Assembly (NCBI GenBank): GCA_020720625.1
Contig: DYOH01000002.1
Coordinates: 33,686-95,090, forward strand
Length of the DNA stretch: 61,405 nt
Reading direction: 5' to 3'
Origin: Acetofilamentum sp.
Lineage (GTDB): Bacteria; Bacteroidota; Bacteroidia; Bacteroidales; DYOH01
Part shown: piece after piece, positions 18,561-27,823 of the stretch
How positions within the stretch are numbered: the stretch's first letter is position 1
Layout of the letters: the number at the start of each line of letters is the position of its first letter
The notes under the pieces: generated by a model
Told to the model about the DNA's origin: nothing
The model's input: only the letters and a program-made list of their open reading frames with translations
Database searches by the model: none
Translations under genes and position numbers: made by a program

Positions 18561-18664
18561 GGTTAAAGGTCCGGGCGGATATTGAACAAATTATGCAACA
18601 ATTATCCGGATTAACCAATAAAAACAAACAAAGCAGTTGGAGTTTAATACAACTGCTTTGTTTT
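18561..18664 (+). ncRNA. Possible structured RNA or 3' UTR ending in an intrinsic terminator
   Basis: GGTTAA (18561-18566) pairs with TTAACC (18611-18616), and inside it CGGATATTG (18576-18584) pairs with CAATTATCCG (18599-18608) with one bulge. Eleven bases further is a strong terminator hairpin. Structured region plus terminator in a 214-base gap is the layout of a small RNA, but a long 3' UTR of the DUF2723 gene explains it equally well. An upstream TAATATTG (18506-18513) is only a weak promoter match. Confidence 0.3.
18628..18664 (+). terminator. Rho-independent terminator
   Basis: ACAAAGCAGTTG (18628-18639) pairs with CAACTGCTTTGT (18650-18661) and is followed by further T residues. It ends the transcript of the DUF2723 gene or of the putative RNA. 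Confidence 0.8.
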
Positions 18665-18706
18665 ATAGGAATGAAAAATCATCAAAAAACGCTTTAATTC
18701 ATATCA

Positions 18707-19363
18707 ATGAATTTATTTGTAAAAACACCGGCAATAGTAAGTCAGCTAATAAAAAAAGTACTTTGGAAGATGCCTGCTCCGGAAAAAAAACTGTTTCTTA
18801 GCTTCGACGACGGACCAATACCCGGAAATACTTTATGGATACTGAATACTCTAGCTAAGTACAATGCAAAAGCCACATTCTTTTGTGTAGGACACAATGT
18901 AAAAAAATATCCTGAGTTGTATCAAAAATTAGGCGAATCGGGGCATACCGTTGGTAATCATACGTTTAATCATTTAAATGCATGGAAAACCAACAATCAG
19001 GATTATCTTCAGAACATAGATTTTGCGTCAGAACTAATAAATAGCAATTTATTCAGACCACCCTACGGAAAAATGAATGTATCGCTTTATAAAGAAATTA
19101 GCAAGCAATATCAGATTGTGATGTGGGATGTTCTTAGTAGAGATTTTGATGCCGGTATCTCTTCTGAAAAGTGTTATAATAATGTAATCAACCATGCGAA
19201 AAACGGTTCAATAATTGTATTTCACGATAATTACAAGGCAAGTACTCACATGCAATACACTTTACCCAAAATTTTAGACTATTTTTCGAAACAAGGATAT
19301 AGCTTCGATTCAATAAATTTCAAAGAATTTAGTGCAGCAGAGCATAAAAAACTATCCGCATAA
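18707..19363 (+). CDS. Polysaccharide deacetylase (carbohydrate esterase 4 family)
   Basis: 218 residues. The NodB-type domain is complete. Motif 1 is FLSFDDGP near residue 32 (catalytic Asp pair). Motif 2 is NHTFNHLN near 85 (metal-binding His residues). Motif 3 is RPPYGKMN near 117, motif 4 the Trp-Asp pair in MWDVLSRDFDA, and motif 5 IVFHDN near 170. It should remove acetyl groups from N-acetyl sugars of peptidoglycan or surface glycan with a divalent metal. There is no classical signal peptide; the N-terminus is only weakly hydrophobic, so location is unclear. The gene is alone between two terminators. Confidence 0.88.
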   Translation: MNLFVKTPAIVSQLIKKVLWKMPAPEKKLFLSFDDGPIPGNTLWILNTLAKYNAKATFFCVGHNVKKYPELYQKLGESGHTVGNHTFNHLNAWKTNNQDYLQNIDFASELINSNLFRPPYGKMNVSLYKEISKQYQIVMWDVLSRDFDAGISSEKCYNNVINHAKNGSIIVFHDNYKASTHMQYTLPKILDYFSKQGYSFDSINFKEFSAAEHKKLSA

Positions 19364-19393
19364 AAAAAACCGTTTTTTCAAACGGTTTTTTTG
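19362..19393. terminator. Bidirectional terminator between convergent genes
   Basis: AAAAAACCGTTT and AAACGGTTTTTT flank a 4-base loop; A tract on one side and T tract on the other serve both strands. Confidence 0.85.
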
Positions 19394-19412
19394 TATAATT
19401 TTCGAGTGTAAT

Positions 19413-20288
19413 CTAGTCAACCATAATAACTAAATACTTAGAAACACTCCAGAATTTTTTCGCATCGGTAATAACCAAACTATCAATCTTGTCGCCAGTT
19501 TTTGCAAAACGGAAAGATGTAGGATGTGAAGTAACCAGCGTAGCTTTTTTCACAAATAAGGGAATAGATTTGGTGCTACGAATATCAATTTTCTTAAAAT
19601 AATCTTTATTGAAATTTTCGTGTAATTTCTGAACGCCCCCAATACCAACAAAACCACCCTCTTTTGTAAGTATTTGCTGTTCATAAAGCTCCTTTTTAGT
19701 CCCAATAGCATAAAAAGCAGTATTCATTTCAGTGGTTTGTTGCTCAATAACAGCAGTTTGCTTTTCCGTTTTTACTTTAAAAGTATCAATATCGGCAGAT
19801 AATCCAGCAATTTCGGTATTTAAACCTTCAACGGTTAAATTCATTTGCTCCAGTTTTGTTTTCAATTCAAAAATCTGTGCATCTTTTTCTTCCATTTCTT
19901 TGGTCATTCTCTGAATCATTTTGTTTAACTCAGAATTTTTATACTGGGAGTTATTAACTTTGCGTTGCAGTGCCGCAAGCTTCTCTTTGTTTTCCAGCAT
20001 TAATTTATAAATCGTAAGAATGTCTTCGTTAATCTGCTCTTTTTTTGTCTGAGCTTGCTCAATATCGCCCGAAGCATTTACGGTAATAATATTTTCCTGC
20101 TGTTTAATCTTATCCAGATTTCCCTGAATTTCGCTGAAAGCATTCAAATACTGCTGTAGTTCATCGCCTCCCTCAGCAACAAGGGCCTGTAAACTGTCGT
20201 TTTTAAGTCTTAGTTCTTTTTCAAGTTTAGTTTCTCCACAACTCATCAAAAAAAGTGGAACAAATAGCAATACAACTAGTTTTCTCAT
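19413..20288 (-). CDS. Coiled-coil lipoprotein
   Basis: 291 residues. A lipoprotein signal ends in LMSC (Cys at residue 17). From about 20 to 205 the protein is a long coiled coil rich in Glu, Lys, Gln, Asn and Leu, broken near residue 70. The last 85 residues form a small globular domain (GGFVGIGGVQKLHENFNKDY, then SHPTSFRFAKTGDKIDSLVI-DAKKFW). This architecture is common and conserved in Bacteroidota, but I know of no assigned function. It probably sits on the periplasmic face of the outer membrane. It is 12 bases downstream of the next minus-strand gene, so likely in the same operon. Confidence 0.75.
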   Translation of the reverse strand: MRKLVVLLFVPLFLMSCGETKLEKELRLKNDSLQALVAEGGDELQQYLNAFSEIQGNLDKIKQQENIITVNASGDIEQAQTKKEQINEDILTIYKLMLENKEKLAALQRKVNNSQYKNSELNKMIQRMTKEMEEKDAQIFELKTKLEQMNLTVEGLNTEIAGLSADIDTFKVKTEKQTAVIEQQTTEMNTAFYAIGTKKELYEQQILTKEGGFVGIGGVQKLHENFNKDYFKKIDIRSTKSIPLFVKKATLVTSHPTSFRFAKTGDKIDSLVITDAKKFWSVSKYLVIMVD

Positions 20289-20300
20289 AATAACAAATTT

Positions 20301-20969
20301 TTATTGTTGAAAGTTTGCATAAAAAACATAATCAGATGGCACGAGGCATTTTTGGTTCATCCATTGTCCGTGCCATTTTTCTTTTGGTATAAGTTGATTA
20401 AAATAATCGTAATAATTTCCCGATGTATCCTTTTTTAATTTCCACAATCTGCCTTTTTTTATTTCATCAATAACAATAAATACCAGACTATCCTTATCTG
20501 TTTGGGGATTCTGCAAACCAAGTCTTATTCCCTCTTCATTGTTTTTGAGATCCATAAAGGATGCTTTAAAGTCGGGTATTGTGCCTTCCTCTAACTTTAA
20601 TCTTTCGTAATCTTCGTAATTACTTTTTTCGTGTGCAATCCCAAGCTTTCGCGCCTTCTTTTCACCCAGACTAATTGTTAGCAGCGCCATCCAATAGGCA
20701 TGCCTAAAAGCATCAAGCTGCCCGCCATTATCGTCGCCATCTAACTGCTTACCTGATTTTAATTCATCTGTTTTATTTTGTGCTAAAACGCTAATTCTGT
20801 ATGCGTCCAAAGCCGATTTGGGATATCGGTATGCAAACCGTCTTTCTGCCGGATGCATTTCAATAAATTCTTTAATTACACTATTTTGTCCGAATAATTT
20901 TAATGGCGCCATAAGATTTATCGAAAAAAACAAAGTAAAGTTAATATATATTTTTAATTTGTAATACAT
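20301..20969 (-). CDS. Exported DUF6973-like protein
   Basis: 222 residues with an N-terminal hydrophobic signal (FTLFFSINLMAPLKLFGQ). The mature part contains GGQLDAFRHAYWMALL followed by KLGIAHEKSNYEDYE. Two His with adjacent acidic residues look like a conserved active or metal site, and the DAFRHA core is what I associate with DUF6973. The family name is from memory and not certain. Its start codon overlaps the rsmI stop codon by one base (TAATG on the coding strand), so it is translationally coupled to rsmI. Confidence 0.6.
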   Translation of the reverse strand: MYYKLKIYINFTLFFSINLMAPLKLFGQNSVIKEFIEMHPAERRFAYRYPKSALDAYRISVLAQNKTDELKSGKQLDGDDNGGQLDAFRHAYWMALLTISLGEKKARKLGIAHEKSNYEDYERLKLEEGTIPDFKASFMDLKNNEEGIRLGLQNPQTDKDSLVFIVIDEIKKGRLWKLKKDTSGNYYDYFNQLIPKEKWHGQWMNQKCLVPSDYVFYANFQQ

Positions 20970-21643
20970 TATTTTGATTTTCCATCAAGAATTATTACAA
21001 ACTCTCCTTTGGGAGTATTTTGTGTAAAATGCAGTATTAACTCAGATATCTGCCCTCTGATAGTTTCTTCGTATATTTTGCTTATCTCTCTGGAAACACT
21101 AATATTTCGGTCTTCACCAAAAACCGCTGCAAATTGCTCCAGGGTTTTTAATACCCTATAAGGCGATTCGTAAAAAACCATCGTCCGAGTTTCGTCCTGC
21201 AACTCTGTTAGTCGCTTTTGTCTGCCTTTTTTCTGCGGCAAAAAGCCTTCGAAAATAAATCTGTCGCAAGGTAAACCGGAGTTTACCAAAGCCGGAACAA
21301 AGGCTGTGGCTCCGGGCAAAGTTTCTATATCTATATGATTAATAACGGCTTCGCGTGTAAGCAAAAACCCCGGATCAGAAATTCCGGGCGTGCCGGCATC
21401 GCTGATAATAGCAATATCGGCACCGGATTTTAGTTTCTCGATAATGGTTTGCAGCGTTTTATGCTCATTAAACTTATGGAATGACTGTAATTTGGTTTCA
21501 ATATGATAATGTTTGAGCAGTACGATACTTTTTCGAGTATCTTCGGCAAGTATTAATTCTACATTTTGCAATGTTTCTATTGCCCTCAAAGTTATGTCTT
21601 TTAGATTTCCTACTGGTGTAGGAACGATATATAGTTTACCCAT
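20969..21643 (-). CDS. rsmI: 16S rRNA 2'-O-ribose C1402 methyltransferase
   Basis: 224 residues from ATG 21643; a TTG three codons upstream is less likely. The tetrapyrrole-methylase fold is clear: LYIVPTPVGNLKDITLRA at the N-terminus, LAEDTRKS near 35, ISDAGTPGISDPG near 80-95 (SAM-binding and family signature), PGATAFVPALVNSGLPCDRF, and FYESPYRVL. RsmI methylates the ribose of C1402 in the decoding centre and helps initiation fidelity. Length is typical, slightly short at the C-terminus. It heads the transcription unit that continues into the DUF6973-like gene. Confidence 0.93.
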   Translation of the reverse strand: MGKLYIVPTPVGNLKDITLRAIETLQNVELILAEDTRKSIVLLKHYHIETKLQSFHKFNEHKTLQTIIEKLKSGADIAIISDAGTPGISDPGFLLTREAVINHIDIETLPGATAFVPALVNSGLPCDRFIFEGFLPQKKGRQKRLTELQDETRTMVFYESPYRVLKTLEQFAAVFGEDRNISVSREISKIYEETIRGQISELILHFTQNTPKGEFVIILDGKSK

Positions 21644-21697
21644 TATGCTCAAAATTGTGCACGAAAGTAGTAAAATCCTAAATATTCCGATAATCTA

Positions 21698-22273
21698 TCA
21701 CTCAAATCTTTTTGACACTATTTCAAAAAAATCTTTTGTTGTTGTATCTACATGATTCCATTGATAAAATTTATTCAAATATTCTACTGCCTGACTTAGA
21801 TTCTCAAGTTGATTTAAATAGTTTATTGTCTGATTATAGAGATCAATGCTACCTCCAAAAAGTTCTTTGATAAACCAGATTTTATCATTCAAATCGATCA
21901 TATTTCTCAAATCAGTAAGGTTCTTTTGCTTGGTTTTTGGTTTAAGCTGCACAGCTATCTCCTGATAACTTGCTATTCCTTCCTGCTTAAACAAATCTTT
22001 GTTTGAATTTACAGAAACCTTTGCGTTTCGCTCTTTAAGCAAATAGTCGAATTGGTCTTCGATGGATTGATAAAGCTCGGTTGTTTTTAATTCTTTTATA
22101 TCGCTGTTTGATTTGTTGAGTAATAAAAACTCTATAAACAAACTCTTTAGCTTTGCTAACGCTAATTCAATATATATTGAAGGTATTTTTCGGTCTATTT
22201 TCAACTGATTAACAATCCCTTGCAATTGATTTAGCGTATCTTCGATGTTGTGTACAATATATCGGTTATCCAT
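21698..22273 (-). CDS. Conserved hypothetical protein
   Basis: 191 residues, soluble, with no signal peptide. The first 70 residues are helical and leucine rich. The second half carries NLTDLRNMIDLNDKIWFIKELFGGSIDLYNQTINYLN, a motif (L-R-x-x-I-x-x-N-D-x-x-x-F-I-x-E-L-F) that I recognise as recurrent in Bacteroidota hypothetical proteins near the DNA- and nucleotide-metabolism genes. No catalytic residues can be assigned. It is divergent from the GT4 gene and 54 bases upstream of rsmI on the same strand. Confidence 0.65.
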   Translation of the reverse strand: MDNRYIVHNIEDTLNQLQGIVNQLKIDRKIPSIYIELALAKLKSLFIEFLLLNKSNSDIKELKTTELYQSIEDQFDYLLKERNAKVSVNSNKDLFKQEGIASYQEIAVQLKPKTKQKNLTDLRNMIDLNDKIWFIKELFGGSIDLYNQTINYLNQLENLSQAVEYLNKFYQWNHVDTTTKDFFEIVSKRFE

Positions 22274-22416
22274 AGGTATAGATTTAGGGAATATAAGATT
22301 ATGATTTGATTCTTACAAAGATAAGATTCATTTAGTTTTAAAAAAAAGATTTGTGGATAATTATTTTACCGTGGCTATCAAATTAAAATTAATTTAGCAA
22401 AATAAAATAGTGTACT

Positions 22417-23520
22417 ATGCTTAATCAAATTTGCTTTTTTAATAGTTCAATTTTTTGGGGCGGTGGCGAAAAACTTCACCTTGATTACGCTATCAAATTT
22501 AAGCAACTTAAATATCGTGTTTCCATTTTTTCCAACAGAAATTCCGAACTATTCTCCCGTTCTAATCAAAATAATATACCAACTACAAATATTAAAGTAA
22601 ACAATCTTACTTTCTTGAATCTATATAAAATTATACAATTATCTTCTATTTTTAGAAAACAAAAAACTGACACTGTAATATTTACCACATCTCAAGATGT
22701 GAAATTTGGGAGTTTTGCGGCAAAATTAGCCGGGGTAAAAAACATTGTTTATATCAGAGGGTTGGCCGTTCCAATCAAAAATAGTTTTATAAACCGATTT
22801 ATTTTTAATCATATATTAACGCATTTTGTTGCAAATTCCGAAGAAACAAAAAAACAGATTTTAGTACATTTAAAAAATCACTTACCGGCAAGTAAAATTC
22901 AAATTATATATCATGGAATTGAATTGGCCGAAGAGAAAGGTGAACAAAAAAAGCTTGATACAATTAAAAGAAACGCTAACGAAATTATTTTGGGAAATGC
23001 AGGCAGACTAACAGCCCAAAAAGGACAAAAATATTTAGTAGAAATAGCTAAAATACTGAAAAAAAACAACTTAAACTTCAAAATATACATAGCCGGAACA
23101 GGTGAAATGGAAAATGAGCTAAAAAATATAATTCAAACGGAAAAGCTGCAAGAAAACATTATTCTTCTTGGATTTGTAGAAAATATGGAAGCTTTTATGG
23201 CAAGCATTGATATTTTTTTACTTACATCCATTTGGGAGGGATTTGGTTTTGTATTGGTAGAAGCCATGAAAAAATCAAAACCCATTATTGCCTTCGATAC
23301 AAGTAGCAATCCGGAAATTGTTGAAAACGGGAAAAACGGCTATTTATGCGCTTTTCCCAAACTTGATTGTTTTGCCGAACAAATCATGAAACTGGCAAAA
23401 TCCGATGAATTGAGACTTCATGTGGGCGAAAATGGATATGATATCTTAAAGAATAAATTTTCTATTGAAAAATCAACATTTGATTTAATAAAATACTTAA
23501 ATACTAGCAATAAAAATTAG
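22417..23520 (+). CDS. Family 4 glycosyltransferase
   Basis: 367 residues, a two-domain GT-B fold. The N-terminal acceptor domain starts ICFFNSSIFWGGGEKLHLDYA, where the glycine-rich loop replaces the usual GG-E motif. The C-terminal donor domain has GNAGRLTAQKGQKYLVEIAK near residue 190, then FKIYIAGTGEMENEL, VILLGFVENMEAFM, and the E-x7-E signature SIWEGFGFVLVEAMKKSKP near 270. It is a retaining nucleotide-sugar transferase, probably for LPS or another surface glycan given the ligase and GT2 genes downstream. It starts a run of genes on the plus strand (gap to tdk 6 bases). Confidence 0.85.
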   Translation: MLNQICFFNSSIFWGGGEKLHLDYAIKFKQLKYRVSIFSNRNSELFSRSNQNNIPTTNIKVNNLTFLNLYKIIQLSSIFRKQKTDTVIFTTSQDVKFGSFAAKLAGVKNIVYIRGLAVPIKNSFINRFIFNHILTHFVANSEETKKQILVHLKNHLPASKIQIIYHGIELAEEKGEQKKLDTIKRNANEIILGNAGRLTAQKGQKYLVEIAKILKKNNLNFKIYIAGTGEMENELKNIIQTEKLQENIILLGFVENMEAFMASIDIFLLTSIWEGFGFVLVEAMKKSKPIIAFDTSSNPEIVENGKNGYLCAFPKLDCFAEQIMKLAKSDELRLHVGENGYDILKNKFSIEKSTFDLIKYLNTSNKN

Positions 23521-23526
23521 CAAATT

Positions 23527-24108
23527 ATGTTTCTCGAAAATGAAAGAAATGTAGACCAGCAAAAAGCAGGTTGGATTGAAGTAGTTTGTGGTTCAATGTT
23601 TTCCGGAAAAACGGAGGAATTAATCCGCAGATTGAAACGGGCAAAAATTGCGCGTCAGAAAGTGGCCATTTTCAAACCTCTTGTAGATACAAGGTACAGT
23701 CTGGAAAAAGTTGTATCGCACGATAGTAATGCCATTGATTCGTATCCCGTAAAAAATGCTTTTGATATTCTGGAAATTGCCGGTAGCGAAGAAGTAATTG
23801 GCATTGATGAAGCCCAATTCTTTGGAGAAGATTTGGTTGAAGTTTGCAATATCCTCGCCAATAAAGGTAAAAGACTGGTTGTGGCTGGTTTAGATATGGA
23901 TTTTAGAGGAAAACCTTTTGGTCCGATACCCTATCTTATGGCCACGGCAGAATATGTAACTAAAGTGCACGCAATTTGCATGCGATGCGGAAATCTGGCT
24001 CATCATTCGCACAGAACTACTGCATCTGAAGAACTCGTTGTTTTAGGTGAAACCGACTCTTATGAACCATTGTGCCGAAATTGTTTTATTGAAGCTATTA
24101 ATCAATAA
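23527..24108 (+). CDS. tdk: Thymidine kinase (type II)
   Basis: 193 residues. The P-loop is [18 protein letters not shown] near residue 20 and the Walker B-like DEAQFF is near 92. The flexible lasso and substrate region follow, and two Cys pairs (MRCGN and CRNC) bind structural zinc. It phosphorylates thymidine with ATP in the salvage route. The length fits the tetrameric bacterial type. It lies between two surface-glycan genes with gaps of 6 and 3 bases, which is positional linkage rather than a shared pathway. Confidence 0.93.
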   Translation: MFLENERNVDQQKAGWIEVVCGSMFSGKTEELIRRLKRAKIARQKVAIFKPLVDTRYSLEKVVSHDSNAIDSYPVKNAFDILEIAGSEEVIGIDEAQFFGEDLVEVCNILANKGKRLVVAGLDMDFRGKPFGPIPYLMATAEYVTKVHAICMRCGNLAHHSHRTTASEELVVLGETDSYEPLCRNCFIEAINQ

Positions 24109-24111
24109 TGT

Positions 24112-25623
24112 GTGAAACTTTCTATTAACCAAGGAGTTTTATTCTATCTTATTGCCTTATTGCTTATTGGATTAAATATTTCGCCATTCTTAAACGGAAT
24201 TTCTCAAATAGCAATTCTTGCGCTATTGTTTTTTTCTTTACCCAAAAGTATTTATCCTTTTTTCCTTGACAAAAAAGTTCAATTATTTACAGTTTTTCTA
24301 CTAATTCAATTATTTTCAATACTCTACACAACTAATTTACAATATGCATTAAAAGATTTGAGAATAAAATCCGTATTCTTATTATTTCCCTTTTTATTTG
24401 CAGTTTTTGGGAAAATTAATCGTGCTGCCTATATTAAACTTCTTTGGATACTTACAATTGGAGCCATTTTATCAGTAATTGCCGGAGTATACAAAGTTTG
24501 GCAATTACCGAATTTGGATATGAGGCAGTACTCCATCTTTATTTCTCATATCAGATTTTCATATATCCTGGCAGCCATAATTTTACTTCATTTATACGAA
24601 ATTTTGCTCAATCAGAAACTTTATAGTTTAACAAAACTCATCGCAATAGCCATTTTATTTTCGTTTATGATTTTTTTGAGCTCGCTAAGCGCCATTTTTG
24701 CATTTCTCATCACTGCCACCATCATTTTATACCGTTATTTTACTAATTTAAAACTAAAAATTTTCTTGACAATACTATTTCTGGGACCAACGATTTTCGG
24801 CCTTAAAGTATTGTTTGACTATTTACCCAACGAATCTTTCGAAAATCAATTAAAAAAATATCAATTATCCGGAAACGAAAATTACTATCTAAGGGTTAAA
24901 GCCAAAGAAAACGGAAATTATATTGGTTTTAATCTAAATGAATCAGAAATTGAAAAAATCTGGCCAGAAATATCAGGCATGCAAATAGATAGCGCAAGGG
25001 AAACCATTCCTATTCTATTGAGATATTTAAGCTCTTTAGGATTGTCTAAAGACTCGGCTGGTATTACAAAATTATCGCCCAACGATATTCAGAACATAAA
25101 ATCGGGCATAAGCAATTACAATTTTGCCACGAAAAGTAATCTTTATAATCGCTTATACATTCTCTATTGGGAGATTGACCGATTTGGAAATGGCGAAATG
25201 CCTGTCGGTCATTCTTTTACGCAAAGATTAATCTTTTGGAAAGCTGCCCTTGGCATCATTTGGCAAAATCCTATCTTTGGAGTTGGCATTGGCGATTTAC
25301 CTGATTCTTTTGCAAAATATTATCAGGAGAAAATGCCCTTTTGGCCCGAAAAATTTCGAAAAAAAACACATAACCAATTCCTTAGTTTTTTTGTTAGCAA
25401 CGGATTACTCGGCGGCAGTATGATTATCTTTGCCTTATATCTACCTTTCTTTCTATTTCAAAAAAAAAATATTCAACTAAAAATAATCATTCTGCTCATG
25501 AGTATATCCATGCTCACAGAAGATACTTTTGAAACTCAGGCCGGAGCTACTTTTTTTGCATTTATGTATAACCTATTCCTCTATGCCGATTTTGAGAATC
25601 AAGAAGTTTCTTCTCCAAAATGA
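24112..25623 (+). CDS. O-antigen ligase / Wzy-like membrane protein
   Basis: 503 residues from a GTG at 24112, three bases after tdk; no better ATG exists nearby. About ten to twelve membrane segments are spread over residues 5-250 and 400-495, with a long periplasmic loop near 250-400. That loop holds the family-type motif with the basic and His residues (TQRLIFWKAALGIIWQNPIFGVGIGD, then KKTHNQFL). Such proteins ligate or polymerise undecaprenyl-linked glycans. The loop is longer than in WaaL, with extra charged sequence. With the GT4 and GT2 neighbours it suggests a small surface-polysaccharide locus. Confidence 0.8.
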   Translation: MKLSINQGVLFYLIALLLIGLNISPFLNGISQIAILALLFFSLPKSIYPFFLDKKVQLFTVFLLIQLFSILYTTNLQYALKDLRIKSVFLLFPFLFAVFGKINRAAYIKLLWILTIGAILSVIAGVYKVWQLPNLDMRQYSIFISHIRFSYILAAIILLHLYEILLNQKLYSLTKLIAIAILFSFMIFLSSLSAIFAFLITATIILYRYFTNLKLKIFLTILFLGPTIFGLKVLFDYLPNESFENQLKKYQLSGNENYYLRVKAKENGNYIGFNLNESEIEKIWPEISGMQIDSARETIPILLRYLSSLGLSKDSAGITKLSPNDIQNIKSGISNYNFATKSNLYNRLYILYWEIDRFGNGEMPVGHSFTQRLIFWKAALGIIWQNPIFGVGIGDLPDSFAKYYQEKMPFWPEKFRKKTHNQFLSFFVSNGLLGGSMIIFALYLPFFLFQKKNIQLKIIILLMSISMLTEDTFETQAGATFFAFMYNLFLYADFENQEVSSPK

Positions 25624-25663
25624 TGCTTTTTATTATATTTGCTGATAAAATAATGTGCAAAAA

Positions 25664-26422
25664 ATGGAAAAACTATCGGTTTTAATTCCTACCAAAAACG
25701 AAGAAATTCATATTGAAGAAGTACTTAAATCTGTTTCATTTGCCGACGAAATAGTGGTGGTTGATTCTTTTAGCACCGACAGAACTGTAGAATTGGCACA
25801 AAAATATACCAACAAAGTATGGATTCACGAATATGTTAATTCAGCTACGCAAAAAAACTGGGCAATTCCGCAACTTACGCACGAGTGGGTTTTAGTTGTA
25901 GATGCCGACGAAAGAGTAACTCCCGAATTAAAAGCCGAAATACAAGCTATTCTCAACTCAAACACCCCTTACGTAGCTTTTTGGATTGGCAGAATAAACT
26001 ATTTTATGGGAAAACTTATCAAATACAGTGGCTGGCAAAACGATTCGGTAATCAGGCTTTTTAAAAAATCGCACTGTAGCTACGAAAATCTGAAAGTACA
26101 TTCCGAAGTTTTAGCCAACGGAAAAGTAGGCCGACTAAAAAACAAACTATTACATTATACATATAAAGACTTAGTAGATTACTATAAAAAATTTGAACAA
26201 TACACTACTTGGGGAGCAAACGACAGGGTATCGAAAATTAAAAATGTGGGTTTCTATTATCTAGCCATAAAACCTTTTTTTAGATTTTTTAAACACTATA
26301 TCTTAAAAGCCGGTTTCTTAGACGGAAAACATGGCTTTATCATATCGGTTTTGTCGGCATACTCTGTATTTTTAAGAAATTTAAAATTATGGCGTATTCA
26401 TCACGGTGAAAAATTCGAATAG
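25664..26422 (+). CDS. Family 2 glycosyltransferase, LPS core type (WaaE/KdtX-like)
   Basis: 252 residues from ATG 25664; an in-frame GTG three codons earlier is possible. Motifs: SVLIPTKNEE at the start, VVVDSFSTDRT near 36, NWAIPQLTHEWVLVVDADERVT with the DxD metal site near 85, and a basic C-terminal half (AIKPFFRFFKHYILKAGFLDG) that is the hallmark of the WaaE/KdtX group of LPS inner-core glucosyltransferases. A TATATTTG box (25634-25641) 23 bases upstream may give it its own promoter. It is 44 bases before pyrH, with no terminator between. Confidence 0.8.
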   Translation: MEKLSVLIPTKNEEIHIEEVLKSVSFADEIVVVDSFSTDRTVELAQKYTNKVWIHEYVNSATQKNWAIPQLTHEWVLVVDADERVTPELKAEIQAILNSNTPYVAFWIGRINYFMGKLIKYSGWQNDSVIRLFKKSHCSYENLKVHSEVLANGKVGRLKNKLLHYTYKDLVDYYKKFEQYTTWGANDRVSKIKNVGFYYLAIKPFFRFFKHYILKAGFLDGKHGFIISVLSAYSVFLRNLKLWRIHHGEKFE

Positions 26423-26466
26423 AAAAAAAAAGCTAATCACATCAAAAATAATAAAATATAAACAAC

Positions 26467-27171
26467 ATGAAATATCACAGAGTTTTACTCAAACTAAGCG
26501 GCGAATCGCTGCAAGGAAAAAAAGAACATGGTATTAACGAGGAAAAACTAATGGAATATGTGCTACAAATTAAAGAGTTGGCACAAATGGGGCTCGAAAT
26601 AGGCATTGTTATTGGTGGAGGAAATATTTTCCGTGGATTATCAGGTACGCAAAAAGGTTTCGACCGGGTAAAAGGCGATTATATGGGTATGTTAGCCACC
26701 GTAATCAATAGTTTGGCACTGCAATCGGCATTCGAATCGGCAGGACAGCCATCCAGGTTATTTACTTCTATCAGAATGGAACCTGTGGGCGAATATTTTA
26801 ACCCCTTGCACATAAAGCAAGCATTTAAAGCCAAAGAAGTTGTAATTATTGCCGGCGGAACAAGCAACCCTTTTTTCACAACCGATACTGCCTCTGCTCT
26901 TAGAGCGGTTGAAATTGCTGCCGATGTTTTGCTAAAAGGTACCAGAGTTGATGGTGTTTATACCGCTGATCCGGAAAAAGACCCAAATGCCAAAAAATTT
27001 AATCAAATCTCATTTAACCAGGTAATTGAAAAAGATTTGAAAGTAATGGACTTAACCGCTTTTGCTTTATGCAAAGACAACAAAATGCCCATCTATGTAT
27101 TTGATATGGATACTCCAGGCAACCTTAAAAAAGTAATTTTAGGCGAGGATATTGGCACTTTGGTTTCCTAA
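26467..27171 (+). CDS. pyrH: UMP kinase
   Basis: 234 residues, amino-acid-kinase fold. The N-terminus YHRVLLKLSGESLQGKKEHG carries the ATP-phosphate motif, VIGGGNIFRGLSG is the second glycine-rich loop near residue 55, and the third, GGTSNPFFTTDTASALRA, near 135 is followed by GVYTADPEKDP. It converts UMP to UDP. Length is typical. pyrH followed by frr is a deeply conserved bacterial pair, here separated by 75 bases with an extra promoter-like box. Confidence 0.95.
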   Translation: MKYHRVLLKLSGESLQGKKEHGINEEKLMEYVLQIKELAQMGLEIGIVIGGGNIFRGLSGTQKGFDRVKGDYMGMLATVINSLALQSAFESAGQPSRLFTSIRMEPVGEYFNPLHIKQAFKAKEVVIIAGGTSNPFFTTDTASALRAVEIAADVLLKGTRVDGVYTADPEKDPNAKKFNQISFNQVIEKDLKVMDLTAFALCKDNKMPIYVFDMDTPGNLKKVILGEDIGTLVS

Positions 27172-27216
27172 TAAGGCATTTTTTTATAACTTTAAGCTGG
27201 ATTTTGTAAAAATGTG

Positions 27217-27224
27217 TATTTTTG
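27217..27224 (+). promoter_or_regulatory. Putative -7 box upstream of frr
   Basis: TATTTTTG, a full TANNTTTG match, 22 bases before the frr ATG. No well-spaced TTTG is seen upstream (TTTA at about 22 bases), so this is a partial match. Confidence 0.35.
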
Positions 27225-27246
27225 TTAAACGCAAAATATCAATGAT

Positions 27247-27810
27247 ATGAACGAAGATTTGGAATTATTGCTCGAAGAACTAAAAGAAAATATGGATAAA
27301 GCTATCCATCACCTCGAGAAAGAGATGTTAGCCATTAGAGCAGGAAAAGCAAATGCCCATATATTAGACACTATCAGAGTGGATTACTATGGCAGTGAAA
27401 CTCCTTTAACCCAAGTAGCAAACGTTAGTGTACCCGATGCAAGAACAATAGCCATTCAACCTTGGGAAAAATCAATGATTGGCCCCATTGAAAAGGCAAT
27501 TCTTGCAGCAAATTTGGGTTTTAATCCTCAGAACAATGGCGAAATAGTGCGTATTAATGTTCCGCCACTTACCGAAGAGCGAAGAAGAGATTTGGTAAAA
27601 CAAGTTAAACATGCTGGTGAAGAAGCTAAAGTGGGAATTAGAAGTGCCAGAAAAGACGCAAACAACGACCTGAAAAAATTGCAAAAAGAAGGAATGTCGG
27701 AAGATTTAGAAAAATTTGGCGAAGATAAAGTACAGAAACTTACCGACGAATACACTTCAAAAGTAGACCTCTTGATTGAACAAAAAGAAAAAGACATTTT
27801 GACTGTGTAA
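27247..27810 (+). CDS. frr: Ribosome recycling factor
   Basis: 187 residues, the usual length. Signatures: AIHHLEKEMLAIRAGKANAHILD near residue 20, VDYYGSETPLTQVANVSVPDAR, ERRRDLVKQVKHAGEEAKVGIRS near 118, and the C-terminal EDKVQKLTDEYTSKVDLLIEQKEKDIL helix. With EF-G it splits post-termination ribosomes. Followed by a clear terminator. Confidence 0.95.
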   Translation: MNEDLELLLEELKENMDKAIHHLEKEMLAIRAGKANAHILDTIRVDYYGSETPLTQVANVSVPDARTIAIQPWEKSMIGPIEKAILAANLGFNPQNNGEIVRINVPPLTEERRRDLVKQVKHAGEEAKVGIRSARKDANNDLKKLQKEGMSEDLEKFGEDKVQKLTDEYTSKVDLLIEQKEKDILTV

Positions 27811-27823
27811 ATCTTGTTTTATA

